DNA of 64,000 bases from Gammaproteobacteria bacterium (GTDB lineage: Bacteria > Pseudomonadota > Gammaproteobacteria > Acidiferrobacterales > SPGG2). The stretch is from the NCBI GenBank assembly GCA_029861845.1, contig JAOTYM010000004.1, positions 1-64,000 on the forward strand, in the 5' to 3' direction. Shown here in pieces: positions 30,454 to 39,859 of this stretch (the first letter of the stretch is position 1; each line of letters begins with the position of its first letter). A program made the position numbers and the translations under genes. The notes under the pieces are model-generated. The model was not told the DNA's origin. It saw nothing but the letters and a program-made list of their open reading frames with translations, and did no database searches.

Positions 30454-31659
30454 TTGAACCAAGCCACAACAATTGATTATATCGTTAACCCCCGGGCCCG
30501 CGACGGGCGCCCGGGTAAGGCCGATACTGCCAACTTCGGTGCTGATATTGCCGCATCGGTGCAGAACTTCCATCGAAGCTTTGAGGATTACAAGCCGAGC
30601 CCGCTCGTGTCTCTGACAGACTTGGCCCACTCTTTAGGTGCGGCGGCGATATCGGTCAAAGACGAATCGAACCGTCTTGGCCTCGACGCGTTTAAAGTCC
30701 TGGGTGCATCCCATGCGATGGCAAAGTTCCTAGCGCATAAGCTCGATACCAGCTTGGATCAACTTTCGTTTGATGCCGTTAGCCTAGCGACGCTGAAGAC
30801 AAAGCTCGGCGAGTGTACATTCGTTACCGCCACCGACGGTAACCATGGGCGCGCCGTGGCGTGGGCGGCGCGGCAGCTCGGTCAACGGGCAGTGGTTTAT
30901 CTGCCCAGTGGCTCTGCCGCCGCCCGGGTAACTGCCATCCGGTCGTTGGGTGCCGAGGCGTGTGTGACCGACGTCAATTATGATGACAGTGTTCGCCATG
31001 CGGCGGCCATGGCAGAACAACATGATTGGATCTTGCTACAGGACACCGCATGGCCAGGTTACGAGCAAATACCCTTGTGGATCATGCAAGGGTATCTGAC
31101 TATGTATGCCGAGGCGCTCGAGCAACTTGGCGCAGACCAACCGACCCATGTTTTCATTCAGGCTGGTGTGGGATCGTTGGCGTCGGCGTTACAGGCTTAC
31201 TTGCGCGAGTGCTATGGCGATGACTGTCCGCTTGTGGTTGTGGTGGAGCCGACAAACGCCGCTTGTTTCTACCATTCAGTGAAAGCGGCGAGTGGGACGC
31301 CCGAAACGGTACCGGGTGAACTGAAAACAATTATGGCGGGGCTTGCGGCGGGTAGGCCAAGCGATCTCGCTTGGCCCATTATTCGAGACTACAGTGATTA
31401 TTTTTTCTCCTGTTCCGATTCGGTTGCCATAAGGGGCATGCGGATCTTGGCCCACCCTGTCGGCAACGATCGTGCAGTTGTCTCTGGAGAGGCCGGGGCG
31501 GTAACCACGGGTCTAGTCGTGTGCCTGTGTGAGGATACTCAATATCGAGATATCGCCAACGGCATCGGCATTAGCCCGAAGTCTAAGATACTCTTGTTTT
31601 CCACTGAAGGCGCAACCGATCCTGACTCCTATCAGCGACTGGTTACGCGGGCGAGCTAG
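30454..31659 (+). CDS. Diaminopropionate ammonia-lyase (PLP-dependent)
   Basis: VKDESNRLGLDAFKVLGASHAMAKFL, FVTATDGNHGRAVAWAARQLGQRAVVYLPSGSAAARV, LLQDTAWPGYEQIPLWIMQGYLTMYAEA. Confidence 0.9.
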   Translation: MNQATTIDYIVNPRARDGRPGKADTANFGADIAASVQNFHRSFEDYKPSPLVSLTDLAHSLGAAAISVKDESNRLGLDAFKVLGASHAMAKFLAHKLDTSLDQLSFDAVSLATLKTKLGECTFVTATDGNHGRAVAWAARQLGQRAVVYLPSGSAAARVTAIRSLGAEACVTDVNYDDSVRHAAAMAEQHDWILLQDTAWPGYEQIPLWIMQGYLTMYAEALEQLGADQPTHVFIQAGVGSLASALQAYLRECYGDDCPLVVVVEPTNAACFYHSVKAASGTPETVPGELKTIMAGLAAGRPSDLAWPIIRDYSDYFFSCSDSVAIRGMRILAHPVGNDRAVVSGEAGAVTTGLVVCLCEDTQYRDIANGIGISPKSKILLFSTEGATDPDSYQRLVTRAS

Positions 31660-31761
31660 CAAAGCCGGTTACAGGAGGCCAGAGGGTTACCCCTGGAGAA
31701 GCGGGGGCAGTCGCCACGGGACTTAGTCGCCGGTTTATCCAATGGGCCTGAGCCGCGCACG

Positions 31762-31989
31762 ATGGCGGACAAGATCCATATCGATGGACTCAAAGATGCT
31801 CCTATATATGGACAGCAGGTCGGACTTTGTGCGAAACAAGCGCGTGAGCTCGTCAAACGTTATGCGATCAATGGCGCCCTTCCTGAACCCTTACGCACAG
31901 CGCCTCTCATCGCCGGCGGCATTGTTGCGGGTGCGAGTCGGCACCGGCCCGAGAGGTCCAGGGCGCGCGCCCCGCAGGATTTCCATTAG
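31762..31989 (+). CDS. Small hypothetical ORF (75 aa), possibly a decayed gene
   Basis: ATG ORF MADKIHIDGLKDAPIYGQQVGLCAKQARELVKRY...; plausible protein-like N-term, poor SD, low-complexity Arg-rich end. Confidence 0.3.
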   Translation: MADKIHIDGLKDAPIYGQQVGLCAKQARELVKRYAINGALPEPLRTAPLIAGGIVAGASRHRPERSRARAPQDFH

Positions 31990-32018
31990 TCAGTTTGGTT
32001 GGCCGCGCCGCCGTCGTG

Positions 32019-32771
32019 CTACTCGCCTTTGGTATGTGCCCGTGCTGCCGCGTCTGCGCGCGCAGCCGCGACGGCAGGATCCAAATAGAAATGCCTGATG
32101 ACTTCGAGGTCGTCGTCGAGCTCGTACACCAGCGGGATCCCGGTGGGGATGTTGAGGTTGGGAATGTCATCATCGGATATCTGGTTTAAATGCTTCACCA
32201 ACGCACGTAGTGAGTTGCCATGGGCAGAGATGATTGCGCGCTTGCCGGCACGTACGCTCGGCACGATGGTCTCGTGCCAGTACGGCAAAACGCGTTCCAG
32301 CGTGTCCTTTAACGATTCGCAAGCGGGCAATTGCGAAGCCTCCAGGTCTGAATAATTCGGGTCGAAACGCGGGTGTCGTGGATCGTCGTCGCCGACGGCG
32401 GGCGGACGCACCGTATAACTGCGCCGCCAGACGTGGACCTGATCGGCGCCGTACTTGGCCGCCGTTTCTGCTTTGTTCAATCCTTGCAGGGCACCGTAGT
32501 GGCGCTCGTTTAGCTGCCAGCTCTTGACCACAGGTATGGATGCCTGACTCATGGTTTGCAGAACGATCGACAGCGTGTCGATGGCACGCTTGAGTACGGA
32601 GGTATAAGCGAGATCGAAGACGTAACCGCCTGCCTTCAGCAACTCACCAGCCTGCCCGGCTTCGTGTTGGCCCGCCTCTGACAGGCCCACGTCGGTCCAT
32701 CCCGTGAAGCGGTTTTCCTGGTTCCATTGGCTTTCGCCGTGACGCAATAGCACCAGTTTCTTCACGTGCAT
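32019..32771 (-). CDS. gpmA: 2,3-bisphosphoglycerate-dependent phosphoglycerate mutase
   Basis: [72 protein letters not shown]; start 32771. Confidence 0.96.
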   Translation of the reverse strand: MHVKKLVLLRHGESQWNQENRFTGWTDVGLSEAGQHEAGQAGELLKAGGYVFDLAYTSVLKRAIDTLSIVLQTMSQASIPVVKSWQLNERHYGALQGLNKAETAAKYGADQVHVWRRSYTVRPPAVGDDDPRHPRFDPNYSDLEASQLPACESLKDTLERVLPYWHETIVPSVRAGKRAIISAHGNSLRALVKHLNQISDDDIPNLNIPTGIPLVYELDDDLEVIRHFYLDPAVAAARADAAARAHTKGE

Positions 32772-32886
32772 CCGCCGTGCCCACCACCAGCATTCCACGC
32801 TAGCGGCTGCGGCAATAACTGCAGGGTTGCATTCATTGTCACATTAGACATGATGTGCATATGACCCGTCTAGAGAGCGCGCCTTA

Positions 32887-35730
32887 ATGGCGGTAGACGT
32901 ACAGGAAGCCCCGCGCCCGCTAAAGGACGCCGACGACAAAACGCGACAACTGCTGCAGATCGTAACGGCACTGGCCCGTGAGTTGCGTCGGCAAGAACGG
33001 CAGCCGACCCGGGTGACGTTGGACAGTGCCCTCGAACGCGACCTGGGGTTCGACAGCCTAAGCCGAGTGGAGCTGCTTACCCGCATTGAACGTGCGTTTG
33101 GAATCAGTGTATCGGAGCAGGCGTTCACCGCGGCGGAGACACCGCGCGATCTGCTTAGACTGGTGACTGGCGCGACGGCGATGCCGGCTGCCGCCGCTAT
33201 GCCCGAGAGCAAGCTGATTTCGCTGGAGGAAGCGCCGCCAGCCCCCGCGCAAGCGCAGACATTGCCGGATATGCTCGAATGGCACGTCCAAACCCACCCG
33301 GATCGCCCGCACGTCTATTTGGTGAGCGACCAGTCTCGCGAGGAGGAGATCACATATGGTGCACTTCTCCGTGGGGCGGAGGCTGTCGCTGTCGGCCTGC
33401 AGCAGGCAGGACTTGAGCCGGGTAACAGCGTGGCCATTATGTTGCCTACGAGCCGCGAGTATCTGTTTACGTTTTTTGGCATCTTGCTTGCGGGCGGTAT
33501 CCCGGTTCCGATCTATCCGCCCGTGCGGCTGGCACAGATCGAGGAGCATCTGCGACGCCATGTCGGGATTCTAACCAACGCCCAGGTTCCTATTCTGGTC
33601 ACGGTGTCCGAGGCCAAGCCTTTGGCGCGTTTGCTGAAGACCCATGTTGAGTGCTTACGGCACGTCACGACCGTCGATGAGCTTGTCTCAACGGTCGGCG
33701 CATTGACGCGACCGGTACTCAAGAGTGACGACACCGCTTTTCTGCAATACACCTCGGGGAGCACCGCTGCGCCCAAGGGTGTGGTGCTGACCCATCGTAA
33801 CCTGTTGGCCAATATCCGCATTATGGGCGCCGAATTAGAGGTGGATTCCACCGACGTATTTGTGAGCTGGTTGCCGATGTACCACGATATGGGTCTCATC
33901 GGTGCCTGGCTAGGCTCCATGTACTTTGCCGTGCCGCTTGTTTTGATGTCGCCGCTTAGCTTTCTCACACGACCAGCGCGATGGTTGTGGGCCATACACC
34001 GGTACCGCGCTACCCTGTCGGCAGCACCAAACTTCGCATACGAGCTCTGTCGGGGCAAGATCGATGACCAGGACATCCAGGGTTTGGATTTGCAATCGTG
34101 GCGCATGGCTTTTAATGCTGCCGAGCCAGTCAGTCCGGAAACTGTAAGGGGTTTTACTGAACGCTTCGCGCGCTATGGCTTCAGGCCAGAGGCCATGTTT
34201 GTCGGCTATGGTCTGGCTGAGTGTTCGGTAGGATTGGCCTTTCCACCACTAGAGCGCGGCCCCTTGATCGATAGGGTCAAGCGCCAGCGTTTCATGCGCG
34301 ATGGCCAAGCAATTCCGGCCGCCGAAGACGAAACCCATGCGCTGCGATTCGTATCGTGCGGATACCCGCTAGCCGAGCATGAGATCCGTATCGTCGATGC
34401 CACTGGCAGCGAAGTTGGGGATCGGCAAGAGGGGCGGTTACAGTTTCGAGGGCCTTCAGCTACGAGCGGTTATTTCCGAAATCCGGAAGCGACCCGGCGG
34501 CTGTTCAACGGTGACTGGCTCGATTCCGGCGATCTGGCGTACACGGTCGATGGTGAAATTTATATTACCGGGCGTGCCAAGGATATGATTATCCGAGCGG
34601 GGCGAAACATCTATCCGCCAGAGCTGGAAGAGGCTGTCGGCAGTATCCCGGGGATACGGCGAGGGTGCGTCGCGGCGTTCCCCGTCACCGACCCCGGCAC
34701 GGGTACCGAGCGCCTGTTAATCCTAGCGGAAACCCGCGAGACCGAAGCCGGCGTCTTGGATACGCTGCGTAAGCAGATCAATAGTGTGATAGTAGATCTG
34801 ATCGGTATGCCGCCCGACGATGTGGTACTGGCGCCACCGCGTACGGTGCTGAAGACCTCGAGTGGCAAGTTACGCCGGGCGGCCAGCCGCGAGCTGTACG
34901 AAAGCGGCCGGTTGGATGCGCGCAAGCATGGCGCATGGTGGCAACTCGCGCATTTCGCCTGGACCGGCCTGCTGCCGCAGCTGCACCGACTAAAGCGCCT
35001 CGTCGGTGAACTCATTTATGCCGGTTACGTCTGGATTCTATTTATACTTGTTGCGCCGTTGACATGGCTATCGATTACACTGTTACCACGTGCATCCTGG
35101 TCTTGGGCTGTCTTGCGTGCGGCCGGCCGGCTACTATTGTGGTTGTCGGCGACGCGACTTAGGGTCGAAGGATTGTCTAACATTCCACGAGCCGAGCCAT
35201 TTGTGTTGGTGGCGAACCATTCGAGCTACTTGGACGGGTTGGTATTGAGCGTTGTGCTACCGCGCCCAGTCAGTTATGTGGCCAAGCGCGAGCTTGAAGA
35301 TCGGTTTATTTCGCGCGTGTTCCTTCGGCGTATCGGTGTCGAGTACGTTGAACGTTTTGATAAGCAGCGTGGTGTGGACGATGCTCGCCGTACAGCACGT
35401 GCCCTCGACCAGGGCCGCGCGCTCGCTTTTTTCGCTGAGGGCACATTCTTGCGTATGCCAGGGGTGTTGCCGTTTCGTATGGGCGCCTTTGTCGCCGCGG
35501 CAGAAGCTAGTGTTCCGATCGTGCCAGTAACGATTCGCGGTACCCGGGCGAAACTCCGCTCGAATCAGTGGTTACCCCGTCGTGGTGCCGTGAGCGTTAC
35601 CATCAGTGCACCGATCAGGCCCCAGGGGCGCGACTGGTCGGCTGCCGTCGCCTTGCGAGATACGGCCCGGGCGGAAATCTTGCGTCGCAGCGGTGAACCT
35701 GACCTGGGCCAGGTCACGTCGTCCACATGA
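32887..35730 (+). CDS. Three-domain protein: acyl carrier (PP-binding) - fatty acyl-AMP ligase-like - PlsC acyltransferase
   Basis: RDLGFDSLSRVELLTRIE (PP-binding Ser), FLQYTSGSTAAPKGVVLTHRNLLANIRIM...SWLPMYHDMGLIG (FAAL-type adenylation), FVLVANHSSYLDGLVLSVVLPR...FFAEGTFLRMPG (NHxxxxD acyltransferase). Confidence 0.92.
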   Translation: MAVDVQEAPRPLKDADDKTRQLLQIVTALARELRRQERQPTRVTLDSALERDLGFDSLSRVELLTRIERAFGISVSEQAFTAAETPRDLLRLVTGATAMPAAAAMPESKLISLEEAPPAPAQAQTLPDMLEWHVQTHPDRPHVYLVSDQSREEEITYGALLRGAEAVAVGLQQAGLEPGNSVAIMLPTSREYLFTFFGILLAGGIPVPIYPPVRLAQIEEHLRRHVGILTNAQVPILVTVSEAKPLARLLKTHVECLRHVTTVDELVSTVGALTRPVLKSDDTAFLQYTSGSTAAPKGVVLTHRNLLANIRIMGAELEVDSTDVFVSWLPMYHDMGLIGAWLGSMYFAVPLVLMSPLSFLTRPARWLWAIHRYRATLSAAPNFAYELCRGKIDDQDIQGLDLQSWRMAFNAAEPVSPETVRGFTERFARYGFRPEAMFVGYGLAECSVGLAFPPLERGPLIDRVKRQRFMRDGQAIPAAEDETHALRFVSCGYPLAEHEIRIVDATGSEVGDRQEGRLQFRGPSATSGYFRNPEATRRLFNGDWLDSGDLAYTVDGEIYITGRAKDMIIRAGRNIYPPELEEAVGSIPGIRRGCVAAFPVTDPGTGTERLLILAETRETEAGVLDTLRKQINSVIVDLIGMPPDDVVLAPPRTVLKTSSGKLRRAASRELYESGRLDARKHGAWWQLAHFAWTGLLPQLHRLKRLVGELIYAGYVWILFILVAPLTWLSITLLPRASWSWAVLRAAGRLLLWLSATRLRVEGLSNIPRAEPFVLVANHSSYLDGLVLSVVLPRPVSYVAKRELEDRFISRVFLRRIGVEYVERFDKQRGVDDARRTARALDQGRALAFFAEGTFLRMPGVLPFRMGAFVAAAEASVPIVPVTIRGTRAKLRSNQWLPRRGAVSVTISAPIRPQGRDWSAAVALRDTARAEILRRSGEPDLGQVTSST

Positions 35731-35748
35731 CGGACCTGTTAAGGCGCG

Positions 35749-36156
35749 ATGCTTAAACAACTCACAATAGCGGTGAGTGGTCAGGGTCTGCACGAGTTCA
35801 CATCTGAGGTGCAGGCAGCGGTACGCGACTCAGGCGTGACCGACGGACTGTGCACGTTGTTCATCCAACATACATCTGCCAGTCTGATGATTCAGGAAAA
35901 TGCCGATGCTTCTGCTAAACGAGACCTCGAGCGCTGGCTCAATCGATTAGTGCCGGAGAATGACTCACTGTACACGCACAATGCGGAAGGGCCAGACGAT
36001 ATGCCAGCGCACGTCAAATCCGCGTTGACCGCAACCAGCTTATCGGTGCCGATTAGCGACGGGCGCTTGGGGCTAGGCACGTGGCAGGGCGTCTATCTTT
36101 GGGAACACCGCCATGGTGCGACTAGGCGTCGCGTTTTGTTGCACATCGGTGAATAG
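35749..36156 (+). CDS. YjbQ/UPF0047 family protein
   Basis: GLCTLFIQHTSASLMIQENADASAKRDLERWL...YTHNAEGPDDMPAHVKSALTATSLSVPISDGRLGLGTWQGVYLWEHR. Confidence 0.95.
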   Translation: MLKQLTIAVSGQGLHEFTSEVQAAVRDSGVTDGLCTLFIQHTSASLMIQENADASAKRDLERWLNRLVPENDSLYTHNAEGPDDMPAHVKSALTATSLSVPISDGRLGLGTWQGVYLWEHRHGATRRRVLLHIGE

Positions 36157-36215
36157 CTGCGACATATGGCGTATATTTTGCATTGGTTTTCAGTCGCTTG
36201 GCCGCGAGACGAACT

Positions 36216-37541
36216 ATGCACGCTAGCCACCTAGAACGAGACCTGTCGACCTACAGAATCATTGTGCCGTTGGTTTGCGTCCTGCTCATGACCAACGCCT
36301 ACGCTGGCCCGGATGAGCAGGCGTTTGAGCGGGCCAGGCAATACACGGCCAAGGTTGTCACGCGGGTCGAGCTGCCTTTCTACGGCGACAAGAAAGGCAC
36401 CACCATCGGCGCCGGTTTTGTTGTCGATGCCGATCGTGGCTGGGTCATGACCAATGCCCATGTGGTAGCGCGCTCGCCTTCACAGGTGAAAGTCACGCTG
36501 CTCGATGGTAACTACTATGTAGCACGCAAGCTCTATGTCGATCCCTACGTAGACATTGCAATTGTGGAAATGGTGGATAGGCCGGCGAAGCAAGACATGG
36601 TAGCCGCGACATTAGATTGCGAGGACACACCCGCAGTTGGCCATACGGTGGGCGCCTTCGGCCATCCCTGGGATTTATCGTTCACCGGTACGCGCGGGAT
36701 TATCTCCGGGATCACATCCAAGTTCACTGGCATGGCAGAGATGTTGCAAACCGATGCACCGATTAATCCTGGCAATTCCGGTGGTCCGCTCATCAGCCTA
36801 AGGACCGGCAAAGTCGTCGGCGTAAACACCGCTTCGCGACGAAGTAGTCAAAACACCAACTTCGCGGTGCCTATGGGTCACGCTTGTCGTATTCTTGCTT
36901 TATTGCGACAAGGCCGCGATCCTTCTCCGCCCGAATTACCATTCCTTTTCTATTTGGATCTTGACGAGAATAACGAACTTGCTATTGCCAAGGTCTTCGG
37001 GAAACACCATGGGCTTGATCTTCAAGAAGGTGATGTCGTGCGCCGGGTCAGCGGTACCGATGGTGAGATCCAAAATCGTGGACAACTCATCCATGCATTG
37101 CGTGGTCGCTTGGACGATATCGAGTTAGAAGTAGCCAGGGGCGATGAAGATATCGTAGTTCGCGGGTGGCTCGCATCAGCCATACCCGTGGCCGAGCGAA
37201 CCGGCGTACTTGTTTCGGGGGTCTTGTTTTCAGGAAACCCATGGCGGGATTCACGTGACTTTGTCGGCGGACGCCCAGCGCTGATGGTGCATTACGTGGA
37301 ACCCGGCTCCATCGGCGATGGCGAAAAACTGCGAGCCATGGATATGTTGTTGGCAGTGGACAATAAACCAGTACAAACGCTGGAAGAACTATTGACCTAT
37401 TTGCGCGCGGCCGAGTCCGAGAATAAGAAGGTGATACTGAAAATGGTCAGAGTAGGCAATTCCGATGACAGTATATTTGCCTACATCGAGCGCCTGTTAG
37501 AGGTGACAGCGTTAAGAGTTGTCGGTGACGCGGCCTTGTGA
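36216..37541 (+). CDS. Trypsin-like serine protease with PDZ-like C-terminus (HtrA/S1C type), secreted
   Basis: Signal segment; WVMTNAHVV, VDIAIVEMVD, INPGNSGGPLISLRTGKVVGVNT catalytic triad; C-term PDZ-like GSIGDGEKLRAMDMLLAVDNKPVQTLEELLTYL. Confidence 0.9.
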   Translation: MHASHLERDLSTYRIIVPLVCVLLMTNAYAGPDEQAFERARQYTAKVVTRVELPFYGDKKGTTIGAGFVVDADRGWVMTNAHVVARSPSQVKVTLLDGNYYVARKLYVDPYVDIAIVEMVDRPAKQDMVAATLDCEDTPAVGHTVGAFGHPWDLSFTGTRGIISGITSKFTGMAEMLQTDAPINPGNSGGPLISLRTGKVVGVNTASRRSSQNTNFAVPMGHACRILALLRQGRDPSPPELPFLFYLDLDENNELAIAKVFGKHHGLDLQEGDVVRRVSGTDGEIQNRGQLIHALRGRLDDIELEVARGDEDIVVRGWLASAIPVAERTGVLVSGVLFSGNPWRDSRDFVGGRPALMVHYVEPGSIGDGEKLRAMDMLLAVDNKPVQTLEELLTYLRAAESENKKVILKMVRVGNSDDSIFAYIERLLEVTALRVVGDAAL

Positions 37542-37547
37542 GCCGGC

Positions 37548-37835
37548 CTAGAGGCCCTCGACCACCACCATCTTCGATGAAGCGGTTTGCTGGCGCAATG
37601 CCCGGGCCTCGCGATACTCGGGCGATTCGTGCCATTGCTTAGCCCTCTCAACACTTTCGAATTCCAGTATTACGAACCTATTTAGCGGCCAGTCTCCCTC
37701 AAGCACCTCGGTTTGCCCGCCACGTGCCAAGTATTTGCCGCCGTAGGCAGTAATGGCGGGTGGCGCAAGCTTTTTGTATTCCTCGTATCGTTCCGGATCG
37801 TTGACGACGACATCGACTAGGACATAAGCGGTCAT
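37548..37835 (-). CDS. DUF1330 family protein
   Basis: AYVLVDVVVNDPERYEEYKKLAPPAITAYGGKYLARGGQTEVLEGDWPLNRFVILEFESVERAKQWHESPEYREARALR. Confidence 0.93.
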   Translation of the reverse strand: MTAYVLVDVVVNDPERYEEYKKLAPPAITAYGGKYLARGGQTEVLEGDWPLNRFVILEFESVERAKQWHESPEYREARALRQQTASSKMVVVEGL

Positions 37836-37851
37836 AGTATTCTCCAGGTAG

Positions 37852-38202
37852 TTAGATGATTGACAAAACAGTTTCCGGTGGCCTACCGATAGCGGCCCTG
37901 TCGTTGGTGACGACGATGGGACGTTCAATCAGGATGGGGTTATCTAGCATCAGCTCCAACCACTCATCCTCGGTTCGCGCATCACTGGCAGACAGGCCCT
38001 CTTCCTTGGCCACGTTCTCGCCGAACCTAATAATCTCTGGTGGTTTCTTGCCTAAGAGCGCGAGGATGCGCTTTAGCTCTGTCTTGGATGGCGGCGTTTC
38101 AAGGTAGTTGACGATCTCGGGCTCCACATTCTTTTGGTTTAAAAGCTCAAGTGTTGCACGACTCTTGCTGCAGCGAGGGTTGTGGTAGATAACCGCTTTC
38201 AT
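37852..38202 (-). CDS. arsC: ArsC/Spx-type glutaredoxin-dependent arsenate reductase family
   Basis: VIYHNPRCSKSRATLELLNQKNVEPEIVNYLETPPS...DNPILIERPIVVTNDRAAIGRPPE. Confidence 0.92.
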   Translation of the reverse strand: MKAVIYHNPRCSKSRATLELLNQKNVEPEIVNYLETPPSKTELKRILALLGKKPPEIIRFGENVAKEEGLSASDARTEDEWLELMLDNPILIERPIVVTNDRAAIGRPPETVLSII

Positions 38203-38214
38203 ATTTACTCCTAA

Positions 38215-38550
38215 CTAGGTAAACGACCGGGTATCGAAGATCAGCAGGATCTTGCTTATCTTGCCATTAGAAATCTCAAATATTTGCGCCATGGGTACGC
38301 TAACACCTGGCTTAGAGAACTGATAGACCAAACACGCACACGATTCGGTTTCAAACGATCGTATCATTTCGTATTCGAAGCCCTGGGGCGGATCTGATTG
38401 TAGTGATTGTATATAGCTCTTTGGCGAATCGAACTCATCAAACGGTCCTTTGAAGGTGAACTCATCAGCCAGCAATTGGTTTAATGCGTCCATATTGCTG
38501 CCTGCGAAAACAACATCCATGTATGCTCGCGCTAGTTCAAGAGGTTTCAT
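38215..38550 (-). CDS. SnoaL-like / NTF2-fold small protein
   Basis: LARAYMDVVFAGSNMDALNQLLADEFTFKGPFDEFDSPKSYIQSL... Confidence 0.75.
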   Translation of the reverse strand: MKPLELARAYMDVVFAGSNMDALNQLLADEFTFKGPFDEFDSPKSYIQSLQSDPPQGFEYEMIRSFETESCACLVYQFSKPGVSVPMAQIFEISNGKISKILLIFDTRSFT

Positions 38551-38882
38551 GGAAGCCGTGGTAAGTTAAGCAGCCGCGCTTCGAGAATGGGTGACTTAGA
38601 AAGCAACATATTGCCGAATTGGCGCCGATGATTTTTCGGATTTTTTGCGCCAGCGGTTTGGCTCGCGTCTACATCGAATGCCGGTCGGTATCCCCAATAG
38701 TAATCCGGTAGATGTTCAGCCAGCCGCGCCGCCTGATCCACCAGGCCTGAGCGCCGCCAGTTACATTCGACTTCCTGCAGGGCGATGATATCTGCCCTCG
38801 ACACCTCGTGGGCAATACGTTCTATATTGTATTCATCGTCTTTACCGCGGGAGAATTGGATGTTGTAAGTGACTAACCGCAT
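38547..38882 (-). CDS. Endonuclease/exonuclease/phosphatase (EEP) family, N-terminal portion only (truncated)
   Basis: MRLVTYNIQFSRG...ADIIALQEVECNW...QFGNMLLSKSPI then stop; lacks the C-terminal catalytic SDH segment; TAATG overlap with upstream and ATGA with downstream gene. Confidence 0.75.
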   Translation of the reverse strand: MRLVTYNIQFSRGKDDEYNIERIAHEVSRADIIALQEVECNWRRSGLVDQAARLAEHLPDYYWGYRPAFDVDASQTAGAKNPKNHRRQFGNMLLSKSPILEARLLNLPRLP

Positions 38883-39859
38883 TATTTTCCCGCGTACCAA
38901 AAACTACGCCGCCAAGCGTGTTTTCTCAGCCTGTCGATAAGATCGCTAGATAGATCGGGCGAATCAGACGCAGCGGCGTTGCTCTTGGCCTGTGCGACAC
39001 TGCGAATACCAGGGATGACGCTGCTAACCGCACCTTGAGCAAGGATGAATTTGAGTGCAACCTGCACCATGGTTTGTTCTTCGACATTGATTTGCGACTT
39101 GATCTTTTCCACCCGATCGACCGTACGCGTGAGCCGATCACCGGCGAAGTAGCTGGCGCGAAAATCGCCTTCTGGGAATGTGGTGTCCTCGCTGAACTTG
39201 CCGGTAAGCGCGCCTTCATCAAACGGTACACGCACAATCACACCGATGTTGTGTTCTTCCGCAGTTGGTAGCAGTTCGGCCGCCGGCTCTTGTTCAAAGA
39301 TGTTGTATATCAGTTGTACGACATCGACGTAGCCCTGTCGCATGAGGTCGATCACACAGTTCTGATCGTGCTCCGGGGTAGATACCCCGATGCAGCGGAT
39401 CTTGCCTTGGGCCTGTAGTTCCTTCAGCGTGTCCAAGGCCCGCGGGTGCTTATTCCAGGCCCGTGTCCATGTGTGCAGCTGCAGGATATCAATACATCCG
39501 GTGTCTAAGTTTTCCAGTCGCTCTTCGATCTTCTGCCGCAGATAATCGGCGGGATAACGTTGGTCGATATCACAATAAGGCGATGGTGGCCACGGTCCGG
39601 GGAGGGGGTGGATTTTGGTCGCCACGTAAACCCTTTCGCTGCGTGTCTTAAGCGCCCGCGCTATGACACGCTCGCTTCGACCCTTGCCGTAACCGGCGGC
39701 GGTGTCGATAAAGTTAATGCCAAGATCGATCGCCCTGTCCAACGCCGCTAGTGACTCCCGGTCTTTTTGATTACCCCAGGCACCGCCACCCAGCGCCCAA
39801 CCACCGAAACCAATCTCGGAGACTTCGAACTCAGTACGGCCCAGGCTACGGTATTTCAT
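38882..39859 (-). CDS. Aldo/keto reductase
   Basis: MKYRSLGRTEFEVSEIGFGGWALGG...GINFIDTAAGYGKGRSERVIARALK...IDILQLHTW...IRCIGVSTPEHDQ. Confidence 0.95.
   Translation of the reverse strand: MKYRSLGRTEFEVSEIGFGGWALGGGAWGNQKDRESLAALDRAIDLGINFIDTAAGYGKGRSERVIARALKTRSERVYVATKIHPLPGPWPPSPYCDIDQRYPADYLRQKIEERLENLDTGCIDILQLHTWTRAWNKHPRALDTLKELQAQGKIRCIGVSTPEHDQNCVIDLMRQGYVDVVQLIYNIFEQEPAAELLPTAEEHNIGVIVRVPFDEGALTGKFSEDTTFPEGDFRASYFAGDRLTRTVDRVEKIKSQINVEEQTMVQVALKFILAQGAVSSVIPGIRSVAQAKSNAAASDSPDLSSDLIDRLRKHAWRRSFWYAGK

Noticed and set aside
33513-34106. 197-aa minus-strand ORF
   Set aside because: Antisense inside the FAAL domain; no motif.
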